A program made the position numbers and the translations under genes. Positions 36,216 to 47,992 of a stretch of DNA of 64,000 nucleotides are shown here, in pieces (position 1 is the stretch's first letter; each line of letters begins with the position of its first letter). The notes below the pieces were generated by a model. That model did no database searches and was not told the origin of the DNA. It saw nothing but the letters and a program-made list of their open reading frames with translations. This stretch comes from Ophthalmolycus amberensis (lineage: Eukaryota > Chordata > Actinopteri > Perciformes > Zoarcidae). The DNA lies in the NCBI GenBank assembly GCA_024529925.1, contig JAFEUB010000896.1:862501-926500 (forward strand), given 5' to 3'.

Positions 36216-39200
36216 CTAAAAAAAGAGCAAGAGGCGGGGGCGGGGGGGGGGGGGACGAGAAGTGAAAAGAAGTGAGATTTTAAAGAAAGTGATGATTTAC
36301 GTACAATATTAGTCAGCCGCCCTCGTAAAAGAGCTCTTCAAAGCAGATTTCACAGGTCAGTGATGGACAGTTGGCCTCATAAATCACTGTAGATCAGATC
36401 ATAAAATAGAGGGTCAGTGCGCCGGCGGATTAAACATGAATATATTTCATGCATCAATTTTGCCTGAGCTGCTACAGTAAATTGTTATTGGCTATAAAAC
36501 GTGTTTATTGCTTTGAAACAACCGCGATATCTTCTAGTTATTATCAAAAACGGTATCACGCGCAGACATCTTGCCTTATTGCCTGTGTGCACATCATTTG
36601 CACATTTCATCATCAGTGTTGACCCGCTCGTCACTTTAGAACAGGTTTGACTCTTGTGGACAGTAAACAAGACAAACGCGAGTCTTGAGATTTATAGATT
36701 TCATCTCTAGAAATCAACATATTTATTGCATAATGAGGTATAAACTAGAATTATCACTAGGCGGTTGTGTGCCTCCGCCAACCTGTCAAATCCAGTTTAA
36801 ATCCACGTCTGTCCAAAATTTGTTCATGAGGTATCGAGTTCATGAGAAAGGGGACGGACGGACAACCCAAAAACAGGCAGTAGCAGACAGACGACAAAAC
36901 ACACAATGGCCGAATCTTAAAATGATAATCAAGTCCTTCCGTGGAATATTTACATAGAAAGGCCAGCTGCCCACTCTGAACACTTTCTCAGCTCACTACA
37001 CACACACACACACAGCGAGGCATCCCCTGGTTTCCTCCCACCTCTGCTCCTCACCCACGTGGACCATCTGGGACCAGACTCTGCGTTAAGGCCGGCGTTG
37101 GCCGGATATTGACCTCCGTCAGACGCGGCCACTAGAACTAAACCGACAACGAGAACAGAAGGGATAGAGCCTCACTAATGATAGCTTTTCTCGCCGTTGT
37201 TTCTGTCGTGCCAAGGGAGCTTATTTCGGTGGCCAAGATTTAAAAATAAAAACACAGTAACAACACATTACAGTGAACACAAATGTGGGACGCCACATCT
37301 CTTCAAAGGGAGAATGAAGCCATAAAACGAACAATGCCAAAAAGGACTGAATCTCACAACCAAGTTGTTGTTAGTGTGAAACGATGGTTTCATTGTTACT
37401 GCTTATTAATACCAAATGCTTCCTCTTTAATGATGAAGCCTTCACATTCTGAGCTGCAGATCTAACTTTTTCAAACGCCTTTTTCAAAATTCATTCATGT
37501 TATTCTTATGGTCTAAGACGCTGAAAAATTAGAATTAAAGATGAACAACTCTCTCCCAAATTCTAAAACTAGTGACTAAAATGCAAATGTGCGATGGTAA
37601 AGATGTTATAGATGACACTTAAAGCACATTTCCTGTTTCAGAACTGAGAACACGACACTAGAATCAATCTCATTTGGGTATAAATGAGAACACAAACGTC
37701 CTGTGGGTCCGTAAAATCAGTCTATGGAGCAGCTCCAGACGTTATACATGATGTCGTCACAGGTTTAGAACTTATTTTAACTCTTAATCTAGGGCGGTGT
37801 TCCCCTTTAACACCGTCTTTAACTTCAATTAGGTTGTAAAGATGTGGGACTTAGACTTTATTACCTGAACGTTAACAGGCTGCTAGTCCCACACCGTTGT
37901 TAAAAGTTAAAGATAAACTACGACTGCACTCATGGAAGGAAGGTCACTTTCGGTCGCTGTACAGTGAGATCACTTCTGTAAGATCACACAGTCCTTCTCT
38001 GAAGTATGACAGTGTTTGGATGGCCTGCTCACATCTATGAAAATAAAACCAAGAAAAGACACCAACGCTGACATGACGGCACCGGAGCTGCTCTTTCAGC
38101 GCAGATGTTTGTCTTGGATTCGAAGCACTTTCAGTGCAAATAGCAATTACACTTTTCTGTTGGCCGATCTGTAATTATGTGGCGAATGCCAACTGGCAGC
38201 AAAGTAGTCTGTGTAATCTGTGTGTGTGTGTGTGTGTGTCTGTGTTGAAATGAACACCTTATTTCAGGATTTTATGGTGCAGAGAACGAGGCCGAGGGGA
38301 GAATAAAGACTGTCGTAGAAAGATTTCTTTGACAAAAGTGTTATCGTTACAGCCGACTATTAACTTAATGCCACATATCACGCGTGTCAACTTAAATCAT
38401 ACCGTGCGCCGACAAACGCACGTAAAGAGCGAAACGATATATAGAGACTTACTTGGGGAACGCGTCGAAGCAATACGTTTTCTTCGTGTCGGGAAAGGCC
38501 ACTCTCATGCCAGACGTCAGCGGTGAGTGAAGCACCACGGCAGCGCACTCGTACCGCGACGCCAGGTCCACAGTGGGTACTGTACCGATGCTCTGTCCAT
38601 ACAGGATGATGTTCTCCGGGCTGATGCCATACCTGCTCAAAGATACAGAGAGAGATATAGATATAGTGCAGGTTATGGAAGTTGTGCCTTGTGGCAAATA
38701 CAGCAGTAACAGATACACAGATATTGTTTTTTTTAATTGATTTTAGTCTGAGGTGGCTCCTATAAATACACAATGAAGAAAAACTGTTTACCTGCAGGTA
38801 GAGTATTGGGGAACATCCAATGAAAACGAAATTGTTTTTAATAAATATGCTGAAGTTTTATGGCCAAGAGTGACAGCTACACCCAAAAGTGAATTCACCT
38901 AACCAACCCTTTGTCAACGCTCCATGGTGTCATGTCTGCCTTGAGGCTACAGCCGCATTAAGGCAGCTCCGCTTTCACTAATGAGACACTTTATCACATC
39001 GCATCGTCCTTGAGAGACACCTCCTCCAGCACTCTCTTCCTTCATCCGTCCATCTCGCTCTCTTTTTTTATTCCCACGGCATCTATTCACTCTCTACTCT
39101 TTTCATCTCAGCTCTGTCCTGATCACAACCTCGGCCACCGTGATATATATATAGATATTTTTTTAGGACATACAACAGTGGTTTCCCTAAGAATGCAGCG

Positions 39201-41370
39201 ATACTTGAACCTATCCATACATGTAACATGGCTCCTAAATCGAAAGTACACGTCCCGTCTCAGCAGAGCAATCCACCGTATAATAACTCATCCATAAAAA
39301 GGACGCATATGGCCCAATTATATCATAACTTACCGCGTGCGCAGGGCGTGCCAGGCTGCATCGATGTCTGCGTAGAGGTTCTTCTCGGAGGGCTTGCCAG
39401 TGCTGGCGCCGTAGCCTGAGTAGTCGTAGGAGAAGATGTTGCAGTTGATGCGAGTACCGAGGCCGATGTAGAAACTGCTCATCTGGCCCAGGTCGACCGC
39501 GTTACCGTGGGAGAAGAGCACTGTGAATCTGACGGGACATGCACGCAGTAGACGGGGTTAGTAGATGGGCCCACAATGCCTGACAAGTACTTTAGTTAGT
39601 CGAAAACATGAGCAGGATATAGACACGTAGTTGACATTTTTACAGGACTCGACAGACACCACTAGAAACACATGAAAACATCTTTAGTTGAAGTGCGTAT
39701 GTCGAAATCATACGTATAAACACTGGAGATTCTACCGGACTTCACTTGAAGCACAAAGAGTGACATGAAGGATGAACATTAAAAGACAAAACAAATCTAA
39801 AACACAGTCCTGGGTAACTCGACACTGAATCAAAGCATAAGCACCATGTCAGGGTCCACACAGCGAGGTTACTTTGGCTCCGCGGCCAACGTGTCGCACG
39901 CTGGAGGATCGGTTTACCTCACTTGACAAATGACTCTAACTTCCTAGACATTTGGCACAACCTGAGAAGGAGAGTATCCACTATAAAAGCTGGCTATCTA
40001 GCCCTCGCCTGTTATGCTCCCTTGAGGAATCGGATACTTTTTCTTTTCCTCTGTGGTTTTGTTTATGAACCCATACAGCCCGTGGCTTTTTGCCCGTGTG
40101 GCCTTTCCACTCGGAATGCGGCCCAACAAAGACTCCGCCATATCGGGTCTGGTTTGGATTCATTGGTGTGTAATACAAGATCGCCATTAATACAAGACTC
40201 ACAGACTGTAACACAAGCCTGTCCATGTCTTTTTAATTGATTTAGTAAATTAATCAGCAGCAGCGCACGGCGACAGGATGGGCATAAAACTGAAGTTGAA
40301 TACTTTTACAGTACATCGTAACATTCAACGTCTGCTGCTAAATGTGATCACGTCTCGTAAAACGATCTACCGATCACTGCCGATAAATTCAATGGCGGAA
40401 AGAAAGCCAGATTGCTGAAAATGTTTTTGTCTCGGACTCACTGAAAACTAACATCTTGTGACTGATCGTGACACGGTTTTTTTATTATGATCATTATCAT
40501 GAAGCAGAATTAGTGTCCCGGTTTATTTTCGGTTGCAGCGTTCGAGCATGACAGCAGCTGACAGGAAGTAAACACGGAGCCAAGCTGTGCAGTTCCATTG
40601 GAAATGTGCTCAAACGAAGCGTTTCAGACAGAGGGCGAGTACAGGTATATTCAGACAGACAGTCTGAGAGACAGCATGAGCACTTTGAACATTAAAGTAG
40701 ACATGCACTAGTAGAATCCCATAATACTGGCATGAACCTGGACATGAGCAAAATATGTATCAGACAATCTTTGAGTCAGCTGGGAGACGAGTAAAAGAAG
40801 TAGACCTGAGTGTGTGTCACACTTCTGAGGAAGTGTGACACACCGTAAAAAAACAAATAAGGAAGGCGAAGCAAGCTGCAGTCTGTAAACACACAAACTA
40901 CTACCGTTACCACGCGGCCTCACAAGGTAGGTAAACCTTACAAAAAGGACCTACCTGGCGTTGGGAACACAGCGAAGGTACATGCAGCCGACTCTGTTGC
41001 CTCGGCTGGATCTCGTGAGGAACACCTCCATCGTGTCCAGCTCTCTCTGCGAGTACTGGAACTCTGCCCGCTCCGTCAGGTGGAGCTTCCATCTGCCCTC
41101 CACAGCCCCTCCGCTCCCAGCAACTGATGCACCGCTCCGCGCCCGCAGGCTGGACGTCCCCGTGGCCCCTGGTGCTGCTGCTGCTGCTGCTGGTGCTGGT
41201 GTTGGTGGTGTTGTTGCTCCTGTTGCTGCAGGGCCAGCCTCTGGCTCTGGGTCTGGGAGGAAGGCGTACGTGGGCTCGGGGGGCAGGAAGGCGAGCTTGG
41301 CCGCGATGCGACCGGGACACGGCGGGCAGCAGAAAAGGCAGCAGAGCTCGCTGAGAGAGAGGCCATTCAT
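35990..41370 (-). CDS. abhd17a: Alpha/beta-hydrolase 17A, depalmitoylase, 4 coding exons
   Basis: ABHD17 enzymes remove S-palmitate from membrane proteins such as N-Ras and PSD-95. Minus-strand exons 41370-40955, 39528-39334, 38632-38453 and 36215-35990 join in frame to 338 residues; human ABHD17A has 310. The N-terminus MNGLSLSELCCLFCCPPCPG carries the Cys cluster that is palmitoylated for membrane binding. The nucleophile is Ser218 in GQSIG, with Asp283 in GTEDEVIDF and His312 in GAGHND; the 28-residue offset from human Ser190, Asp255 and His284 equals the length difference. The extra length lies in an Ala/Pro/Thr insert in exon 1. RWKLHLTERAEFQYSQRELDT and SGMRVAFPDTKKTYCFDAFP fit ABHD17A better than 17B or 17C. 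A probable promoter with CRE and ETS motifs lies at 42850-42900. Confidence 0.95.
36242..36254 (+). repeat. Poly-G run (13) next to the abhd17a exon 4 acceptor
   Basis: Read on the transcribed minus strand this is a C run 27-39 bases upstream of the exon 4 boundary and contributes to its pyrimidine tract. Confidence 0.85.
36740..36890 (+). repeat. Possible dispersed repeat fragment in abhd17a intron 3
   Basis: Phrases such as GTGTGCCTCCGCCAACC and GGACGGACGGACAACCC resemble a repeat I recall from many fish genomes. Boundaries and class are uncertain. Confidence 0.3.
38453..38632 (-). CDS. abhd17a: abhd17a coding exon 3 (catalytic Ser)
   Basis: Residues 204-264 include ILYGQSIGTVPTVDLA with nucleophile Ser218 and RVAFPDTKKTYCFDAFP. 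Bounded by GAGCAG and GTAAGT. Confidence 0.97.
39334..39528 (-). CDS. abhd17a: abhd17a coding exon 2 (residues 139-204)
   Basis: It encodes FTVLFSHGNAVDLGQMSSFY and YDYSGYGASTGKPSEKN, the oxyanion-hole side of the hydrolase fold. Bounded by CCGTCAG and GTAAGT. Confidence 0.97.
40495..40765 (+). mobile_element. Second copy of the TTAAAGG-ended MITE family, in abhd17a intron 1
   Basis: It shares GCAGCTGACAGGAAGTAAAC, GTATATTCAGACAGACAG and CATGAACCTGGACATGAGCA-like phrases with the fish element whose internally deleted copy is at 23884-24178. The right end is degraded. Confidence 0.55.
40812..40843. repeat. Perfect 14-bp inverted repeat with 4-base loop
   Basis: GTGTGTCACACTTC (40812-40825), TGAG loop, then its exact reverse complement (40830-40843). 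It lies in abhd17a intron 1 just beyond the donor of exon 1, about 110 bp downstream in transcript sense. Confidence 0.85.
40955..41370 (-). CDS. abhd17a: abhd17a coding exon 1 (residues 1-139)
   Basis: It starts at ATG 41370-41368, six bases inside an exon whose acceptor is CCTGCACAG. It contains the palmitoylated Cys cluster, a low-complexity Pro/Ala segment (about residues 41-80, PPTPAPAAAAAAPGATG) and QYSQRELDTMEVF. It ends two bases into an Arg codon at donor GTAGGT. Confidence 0.95.
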
Positions 41371-41376
41371 CCTTCA

Positions 41377-42850
41377 CTGTGCAGGAGGGAGACAAGAGGA
41401 TCACTGTGCTAATGGAGCCACATCATCCCAGTGTCAACACAATGAGATACTTATTACAATGTAATGTACAAGGCATTCAGTCAAAGGTGGCTACAATGAT
41501 GAGGACAATGTATCTACAACAGCTTATCTGTAAAATGTTAACATAGTATGTTATGAATATTACCTAGATATGGATAATCTATGAATCCATTTAATGATGT
41601 ATCAGGGTGTAATAACATTTAATGTTTGCATCATATATGTCTCATATAGGTTTCTCACGTTTCTTGATTTATTTAAATGTCTATTTGCATACATACATGT
41701 CTGACGACATGCGTGTCACAATTTCCTGAGCTCAATGTGAAAATGTTTCTTTTTGGCTAAGACCCTCAAACATTTTGTTAACTGTCACATAATACAAAGA
41801 AATGCAGCAAACCCTCACAACTGAGAGGCTGGAACAGATGACTGTTGAGAATTTCTCTTTGAGAAATGACAAACAAATAATCAATTATCAATCAAGAAGT
41901 GCTGATTATTAATTTTTTGCCAACTAACAATTGATAATAGTTTCATCTCTAACTTTCTGGATGTTGGTACTTTAAATAGAGTGACAGCGCTCTAGTACAC
42001 CATAGGACTATAACTCAATTAGCAAGACATTTATAAAAACAATCATTGACTGCAACACCACATGACATCACCACAAACATACAATACATATGTATGACAA
42101 TGACAGGAGACCTACCTGTTGAGCTGAGGAGCTTAGTCTAAGTTAAAAATAAGTTGTGTTAAAACAAAGGAAGAGTTCAGTCAACTTCAAACGCAGGATA
42201 CTGCCTGTAAAGTGCCCAGTCAGCAGAAGGAGGCAAAAAGTAGTGGAGCCGAACCGCAGACAGGAAGTGTTATTTACAAAGTATCTGCTGTGTTGTCTGA
42301 GTGGTGACTGAAGTCCAGAGCACATCCATTTTGTCCACTTTGTTGAGATGTCGACGAGTCACTTCAGATACAATGTTCTGTTTCCCAAACGTGCCCTGTA
42401 TATTTTTAGGAAAAGCGACAACTTCTGACTCGTCTTTGACGGTGAGGAACTAGCGTTTACAACGTGATCTACAAAGTGACAAAAACAACTCATAAGCGTT
42501 TTTACAATTACAATACAGCCCAAATTTCCTCACGTGAATGTGTGATGTATCAAGAATAAAGAGAGGTCTTATATTACCGGAGAAAGAAGCTGCTCGTCTG
42601 CGCCTACCAGCTAACGCTACGATGGCTTAAGCTAGCAAGAAGACATAAACACGGCTACTCGGTTAAAAAACGACGCTCAATCGTGGACATCCAGAGCAAA
42701 AACGCCGTTAATACACAGGTTCCGACGTTTGCGCGTTTCACCGTGAATCCATTCTGAACGGTGCTGGAGTCTCCTCTGAATTTATGGATGGCGTCTTGTC
42801 ATTTAAATTAGTCCATGTACGTGCGGTGTTTTCCTTCTTCTCCACCGTTT
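41377..42850 (-). other. abhd17a: abhd17a 5' UTR region and leader intron
   Basis: An acceptor at 41378-41377 precedes the coding exon. Candidate donors read on the minus strand lie at 42115 (AACAG|GTAGG) and near 42577 (TCCG|GTAATA), so one or two non-coding exons are likely between 42116 and 42850. No further coding sequence is seen. Confidence 0.4.
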
Positions 42851-42854
42851 CACC

Positions 42855-42895
42855 GCATCCGGAAGCGGACAGCTGACCGGATGTGACGTCAGGAG
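42855..42895 (-). promoter_or_regulatory. abhd17a: Probable abhd17a core promoter with ETS and CRE motifs
   Basis: CCGGAAGC (ETS/GABP-like, 42859-42866) and a palindromic TGACGTCA (CRE, 42884-42891) lie 18 bases apart upstream of the presumed leader exon. The pairing is typical of housekeeping vertebrate promoters. Confidence 0.5.
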
Positions 42896-42899
42896 TTTC

Positions 42900-44385
42900 C
42901 ATTGGACAATTAAGGGAAGCTCGTTATCAGCGTGGGTAACATGCTGTAAAAGATGACATAATTGAACTTAATTGTTCTTTGAAGAAAACAAGGGTAAAAA
43001 GCACAGTATCTATTGTGTCTGCAGTGCGTATGAATCATCACAATAAATTAGTATTAATGACTAAAATGATTCATTCAAGTTGGTGGGACTTTTTTACAAT
43101 AAATGTATTCATTTTTAACAAAGAACAAGACGTATCACCATCTATCATTGTGTTGGCAACTGTGATAAAATAATACCTGACGGGAATACATGACTTGCCC
43201 CCTCCCCTTCGAAAGAACACACACAACTGTACTATGTTTGCGAGGACAACTCATTGACATAATGCATTCCCTAGTCCCCCTTACGCTAACCTTAACCATC
43301 ACAACTAAAGGTCTAACCCCAAACCTTATTCTAACCTGAATCTTAAAACCAAGTCTGAACCCTCAAACAATTCTCTGAAGAAGTGAGGACCGGTCAAATG
43401 TCCTCTCTTTCCAAAAATGTCCTCACTCCCGGATCTAAAACTGTAAGTGGTCCTCACAAAGACAGATGTACAAGTACACACACAAACACGGGGACTTTTC
43501 CTGCCAGTTTCTAAGCAAGAGGCTTTGCTAGCACAAAAAAAAAACACCTTTACTACCTATTACAGAGAACTGCAAATGTCAGCTTTTCAACTTTTGTTGA
43601 TGTAGCCCACCCATGGTCATAAGAAATAGGTCATCCTGTTACAGGCCCTGCACACTCCAACACAGGGGTTTGCTGTTATTCTGCCTGATTAGACTTAATT
43701 TCAGGTTAATCATCATCAGTCTTTAGTTACACTGATAAGGTGAAGACATACTTTATGTTGAAACATTAGTATTACTATAACCGTGTGTTCCAGGTCTCAC
43801 ATCTCTCCAGATCTTCCCACAAATTGTTTTGTTTTTTTGCCCAGGTTCTGAGTTATGTCTTGGGGATGTCTACCTCCACCCCACCACAAATTGAATATGT
43901 AGTGCCCACACCATTTAAAATTGCAAACCCCATATCTTGCACACCGCATTCAATCACTTTCTATAGGTCTTGTGTGGTGAAATGGGAGGACAAGCTATCG
44001 GCATGTTTAAGTATAAAAAATATGAAATTAGTCAAATTAATCTGTGTTGTTTTCTGATCTTGTGACGTCAAGAAATCATAAGTGTTCATTCAGTAGAGTT
44101 AAATCGCTTTGGGGCAACTCCTCTTACAGCATGCATCAGAGCTGAACATTAGCTGCTCTTGTACCATTTGTGCCCTTTAGTTTTTGCTTTGTATTTGAAA
44201 ACAACATACAAGTACAATGCATTGGGGCCGCAGCCTGTGCGTACTGGAGCAGCAAGGATGATTTTGTTAAAGTTTATACCATATATACATATATAAATTG
44301 CATTCATAGAACTTTTAGGGAAACCTTTGTACATTAAAATAAAGAAATACAAAAGACAAGTGTAATTTAAAATAAACTTTGTGAA
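42900..44385. other. Intergenic stretch between zfand5 3' end and abhd17a promoter
   Basis: There is no coding homology. A stretch at about 43195-43500 with several CTAACC units and GGTCCTCACAAAGACAG resembles a dispersed fish repeat with GGGGAC/TCCTCAC ends. Confidence 0.45.
43195..43500 (+). repeat. Possible dispersed repeat with CTAACC-rich core
   Basis: Several degenerate CTAACC/TAACCT units, with CGAGGACAAC and GTCCTCAC phrases at either side, recall a widespread fish repeat. Ends are not defined. Confidence 0.4.
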
Positions 44386-44391
44386 TTTATT
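44386..44391 (-). terminator. Poly(A) signal candidate for zfand5
   Basis: TTTATT on the plus strand gives AATAAA on the minus strand 3.45 kb after the zfand5 stop. A nearer alternative lies near 46756-46761. Confidence 0.3.
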
Positions 44392-46965
44392 GTTTTATAC
44401 TTACTCTTACACATCATACAATCCTAAATCTTCAAAGAAAACAAAAATAAAAAGATATCTGGTGGTGTTTCTGGGGGACTGGAGTGCCAAGGAACAAGAA
44501 GTACAGCTCTGTGAACATTGTAGATTTCATTTGATGTCCCTCAAGCTCATCTCGAAAAGACAAGATTGAATCGAGTCGCCGTCATTTGTCTTTTCTTCTG
44601 CAGTGCAACTGAATTTCAACCGGACTCGTCACAGCTGACAGGTTTATCATTATTATCAATCAAAACCCTCGCACGATGAAGACATTGATTATGAAAGGTT
44701 GTGCTAAAGACGGGATTGAAGACATCAAAACTCTATCGAAGCAACAGAACAGAAGGAAGAGCAATGTATACATGTACTGATAATATCGAGATTCTTTAGG
44801 TGTGGTTGCCCTATATTGCTGGTGCCAAGTCCGTCATCACAAATAGTCGCTGATCCAACTGTCCGAAATCACATGTAAGAAAAATTGGGCCTCCACCCAA
44901 AAACATGATAAATGACATTACAGCTGATAATGTGAATTATGGTGGTTTACATTCAAACTGCCCAAGAAAATAAAGGGGTGGGGGGGGGGGGGGTTCGATA
45001 TGAGCAGTCAATAGAAAACAAGTGTCCTCACAATTTACACAGCTGAACAATCATCCCAAGCAAAGTACTTTTACTCTGAAAGGACTTTCAAACTGTGAAG
45101 GAAAACTGAGCATTTTGTAGGTGACAATATTTTGTAACGGTCATCAACGCAGCAGGCAAGCTTGAATAGCCGGAAAATATAAATAGATGCACCCTAGGGA
45201 ACATCAAACGACAGAGTTTCAACCACAACTTCCCTCTGAATATGACAATATTTAGAGTTTCAAGTTTCAAGTTTCCACCAGTGGTAATAAAACCAGTCTG
45301 GGGCTTTCGATGACCAGCTCATCCTGGGTCAACACTCCGGGTGTTGGCACGCCAAAGTCACGAAGCCATTTATACGTCCATCAGCCGCACTAGGACTTAA
45401 AACAGGAATTATGATCCAATAAAAAGGAGCCAGAACTAAACTCAACCAGGTCCAACATGATACTCTGCATACAAGGAGAAGAGTCATTCACGCCCAATAC
45501 GTCCCGCATTGGCTTATTTTGAAAAATACATACTCTGCAAATTCCTTGAAACTTGACCACAGCTCTTTCATTAATACTTAATGATGACGCATCATTCAGA
45601 GAAAAAGCTTTTTGATAATGAAAAGATGAAACCTCAAGTGCCCCTCCGCATCTCACAAGGGGCCTTTTTAACTTATTATCTCTGTGCTATGAATAGACTT
45701 AAGTAAACAGGATAAAAAGCATGTGCTGGGCTAATGTGTGATTCAGCGCGGTTAATAAAGCTTACGGGGCTCGAGAGCAATCCCACTGGTATTGCAGAAT
45801 AGAAGCCACGTGGCCCGTAGAAGAGACTCACGGTGGAGCCAGATACTGAACATACTTTGGGACATCACATCGGGCAGATGATGTGATTAATAACGTGTAA
45901 ATAAAATGGGGGAAAAAAAGATCAGTGCCATTCGTAGCATTCTTTTTTTGGGGGGGGATAATTACGAAAAGCACTTTTCTACACATAGTACTATTCTTCA
46001 CCTTAGTCCCCCACCTTTATTACCTGGCAGAAATCTACATTAAGATTATACTATATGAATAGGAGCCATATGGTATTTACATATGGAGAAAAACAAAACA
46101 AAACGGTAGAGCCCTGTTAACTTGACCTTACGGTTCCAGCCATGCATTGTGCTACTGCTGTGTGGCTTTTTTTCAAATAAACATTACAGCTTCATTTCAA
46201 ACTGTGCAGCCGGTTACCAAACAGTAACTGGTATGTTTGACTGCACACATGCAGCTAAGTTTGATCATCCTAGAAGAAGCTCGCTGGACTCGTCTGAATC
46301 TGAGCACATGGCAAAAAAAAAAGCACAGCACGCGACTCCGCAGCATTGCGCTTAATTTAGCTGAGCGGAAGGTGGCGTCGTCAGCGCGGAGAGTCACCGC
46401 GAACCCAGGTCAGTTTTCATTCAGCATGTGTCAGTGGTCTGCTGGTGGTTAGAGAAACAAGGAGCTTCCCCCTCGTGGAACGGAAAAGAGGGAACACGGC
46501 CTCGCTTAAACGGAACGTCTCATCGATCAGGCAACTTCTTCAGCGAGCCTGCTGTACAGATAAAATAAAAACGGCAAAATGACCCGGATGCTGAACAAAA
46601 CTGAGTAGGTGTGGCACAGGATCTGGTGCTCTGCAGTCGACACAATTTGTTGTGCTTTGTTTCCAAAATTCCAAAACTATGGAGATTTTTACTGCACGAT
46701 TGTGACTGTAACGGCTTAACTGGACTCTACTCCATCACGTCAAAGCTTGTGTATTTTTTATTCAATGGTTAAATAATCAAGATGGAATTACTTAAATATA
46801 ATTGAAAAGGTTAAGTGCAAATCTTAACGATTTGCTGACACATGCTGCCAATCCTCCAGCACAGACCAACCAAACGATAAAAAATAAATAGAATGCAATC
46901 ACACAATTCAAGCTAACTACAATATATTAATATAGATCTTCTGATGTCATACGCTCATTAAAACA

Positions 46966-46981
46966 GGGGGGGGGGGGGGGG
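46966..46981 (+). repeat. Poly-G run (16)
   Basis: An uninterrupted G run (C on the transcribed strand) in the probable zfand5 3' UTR. Confidence 0.9.
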
Positions 46982-47249
46982 AAAGGAGAAAAGAAACAGA
47001 ATTCAATCACTCCGTTAAGTCAAGGTTCTCAGTTTCCCCGATCCTTGCCCTCCCCCTCCCCCTCCAACAACTGTTCATGCACCCAATATCAGTATGATAA
47101 GTCAATATATCAAAGAGAAACGTTTCTGGACTTGGGAGTTCAACGTATGATGACCCATAGAGAAAGGGTAAGAGGGATGTGGGAGGGGGAAAAAGTATGC
47201 CAATTTGACAATAAGTTGACATCATTTTCAGTCTGGGGTGTAGGGGGAA

Positions 47250-47255
47250 TATATG

Positions 47256-47287
<32 letters not shown>

Positions 47288-47310
47288 TATATATATATAT
47301 ATACATATAT
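47250..47310. repeat. Alternating AT/TA palindromic microsatellite
   Basis: Two TA-repeat arms flank ACACACACA; together with GTATA/TATAC edges the block is strongly self-complementary. Confidence 0.85.
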
Positions 47311-47843
47311 TCCAACGCCCTTAAAAGGTCTTGCTGATAGATGAAATCTCCGAGTTCGTTTTTTTTTGTTACTTCTTAATTGACCTCTGTGCCATTAATC
47401 AGGCTGTGACACATTCCTCAGCGTACCCCCGTCTCATTCCAACTGCCTTACAGGGATTGTATAAAAATAAAACCACACGATCCCCACCGAGTTGAGAAAC
47501 AAAAAAGGGCTAAAAATCAAATGCCTTCCCTCCCCACAGCAACACTAACAGTCCACCAGGCCCCTACGGCGCTCTCCCCGACTCTCAAGTAAATGTGCAC
47601 ACACTGACTTTCATACAAACACACACACACAGAAGCGCTCAGATTCATCCGCAGTCAATAGTGGAGAGAGAGAGAGGGAGAGGCCGGTAAGGGAAGCGTC
47701 ATGGCTGCAACCTCACCGCCCCGCCCCGGCTTAGTCTGCCATGAACAAATGAAGCCATGATATCAGGTGTTTTTCATCCAAGTCGCCATTGTTCAGATTC
47801 ACAAAGTCAGAGACTTTTTTTTTTCCTGTTTGCACTCAGTCCC

Positions 47844-47992
47844 TCATAACTTCTGTATTTTCTCAGCCACCACGATGGGGTTCTCCTTGCGTATGCGGGC
47901 AGCAGCTGCACTCCGGTAATCGTAGGGACAGTCGTGTTTGTCAGAGTAACGGTGAATGGCACAGAACAGGTTCCCGCAGCGACAGTCAAAGC
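47844..47992 (-). CDS. zfand5: zfand5 coding exon 5 (second half of AN1 finger, stop)
   Basis: It encodes GFDCRCGNLFCAIHRYSDKH and a tail ending ENPIVVAEKIQKL, stop TGA at 47846-47844. The remaining AN1 Cys/His ligands are intact. Confidence 0.95.

Larger units (their letters stand above)
44390..47843 (-). other. zfand5: Probable long zfand5 3' UTR
   Basis: No coding frame occurs in this 3.4-kb AT-rich stretch following the zfand5 stop. It includes G runs near 44981-44992 and 46966-46981 and an AT microsatellite at 47250-47310. The true end is inferred. Confidence 0.35.

Noticed and set aside
41127..41464. Plus-strand and alternative minus-strand frames over abhd17a exon 1
   Set aside because: They are shadow frames of the real GC-rich exon encoding the Cys cluster and hydrolase N-terminus.
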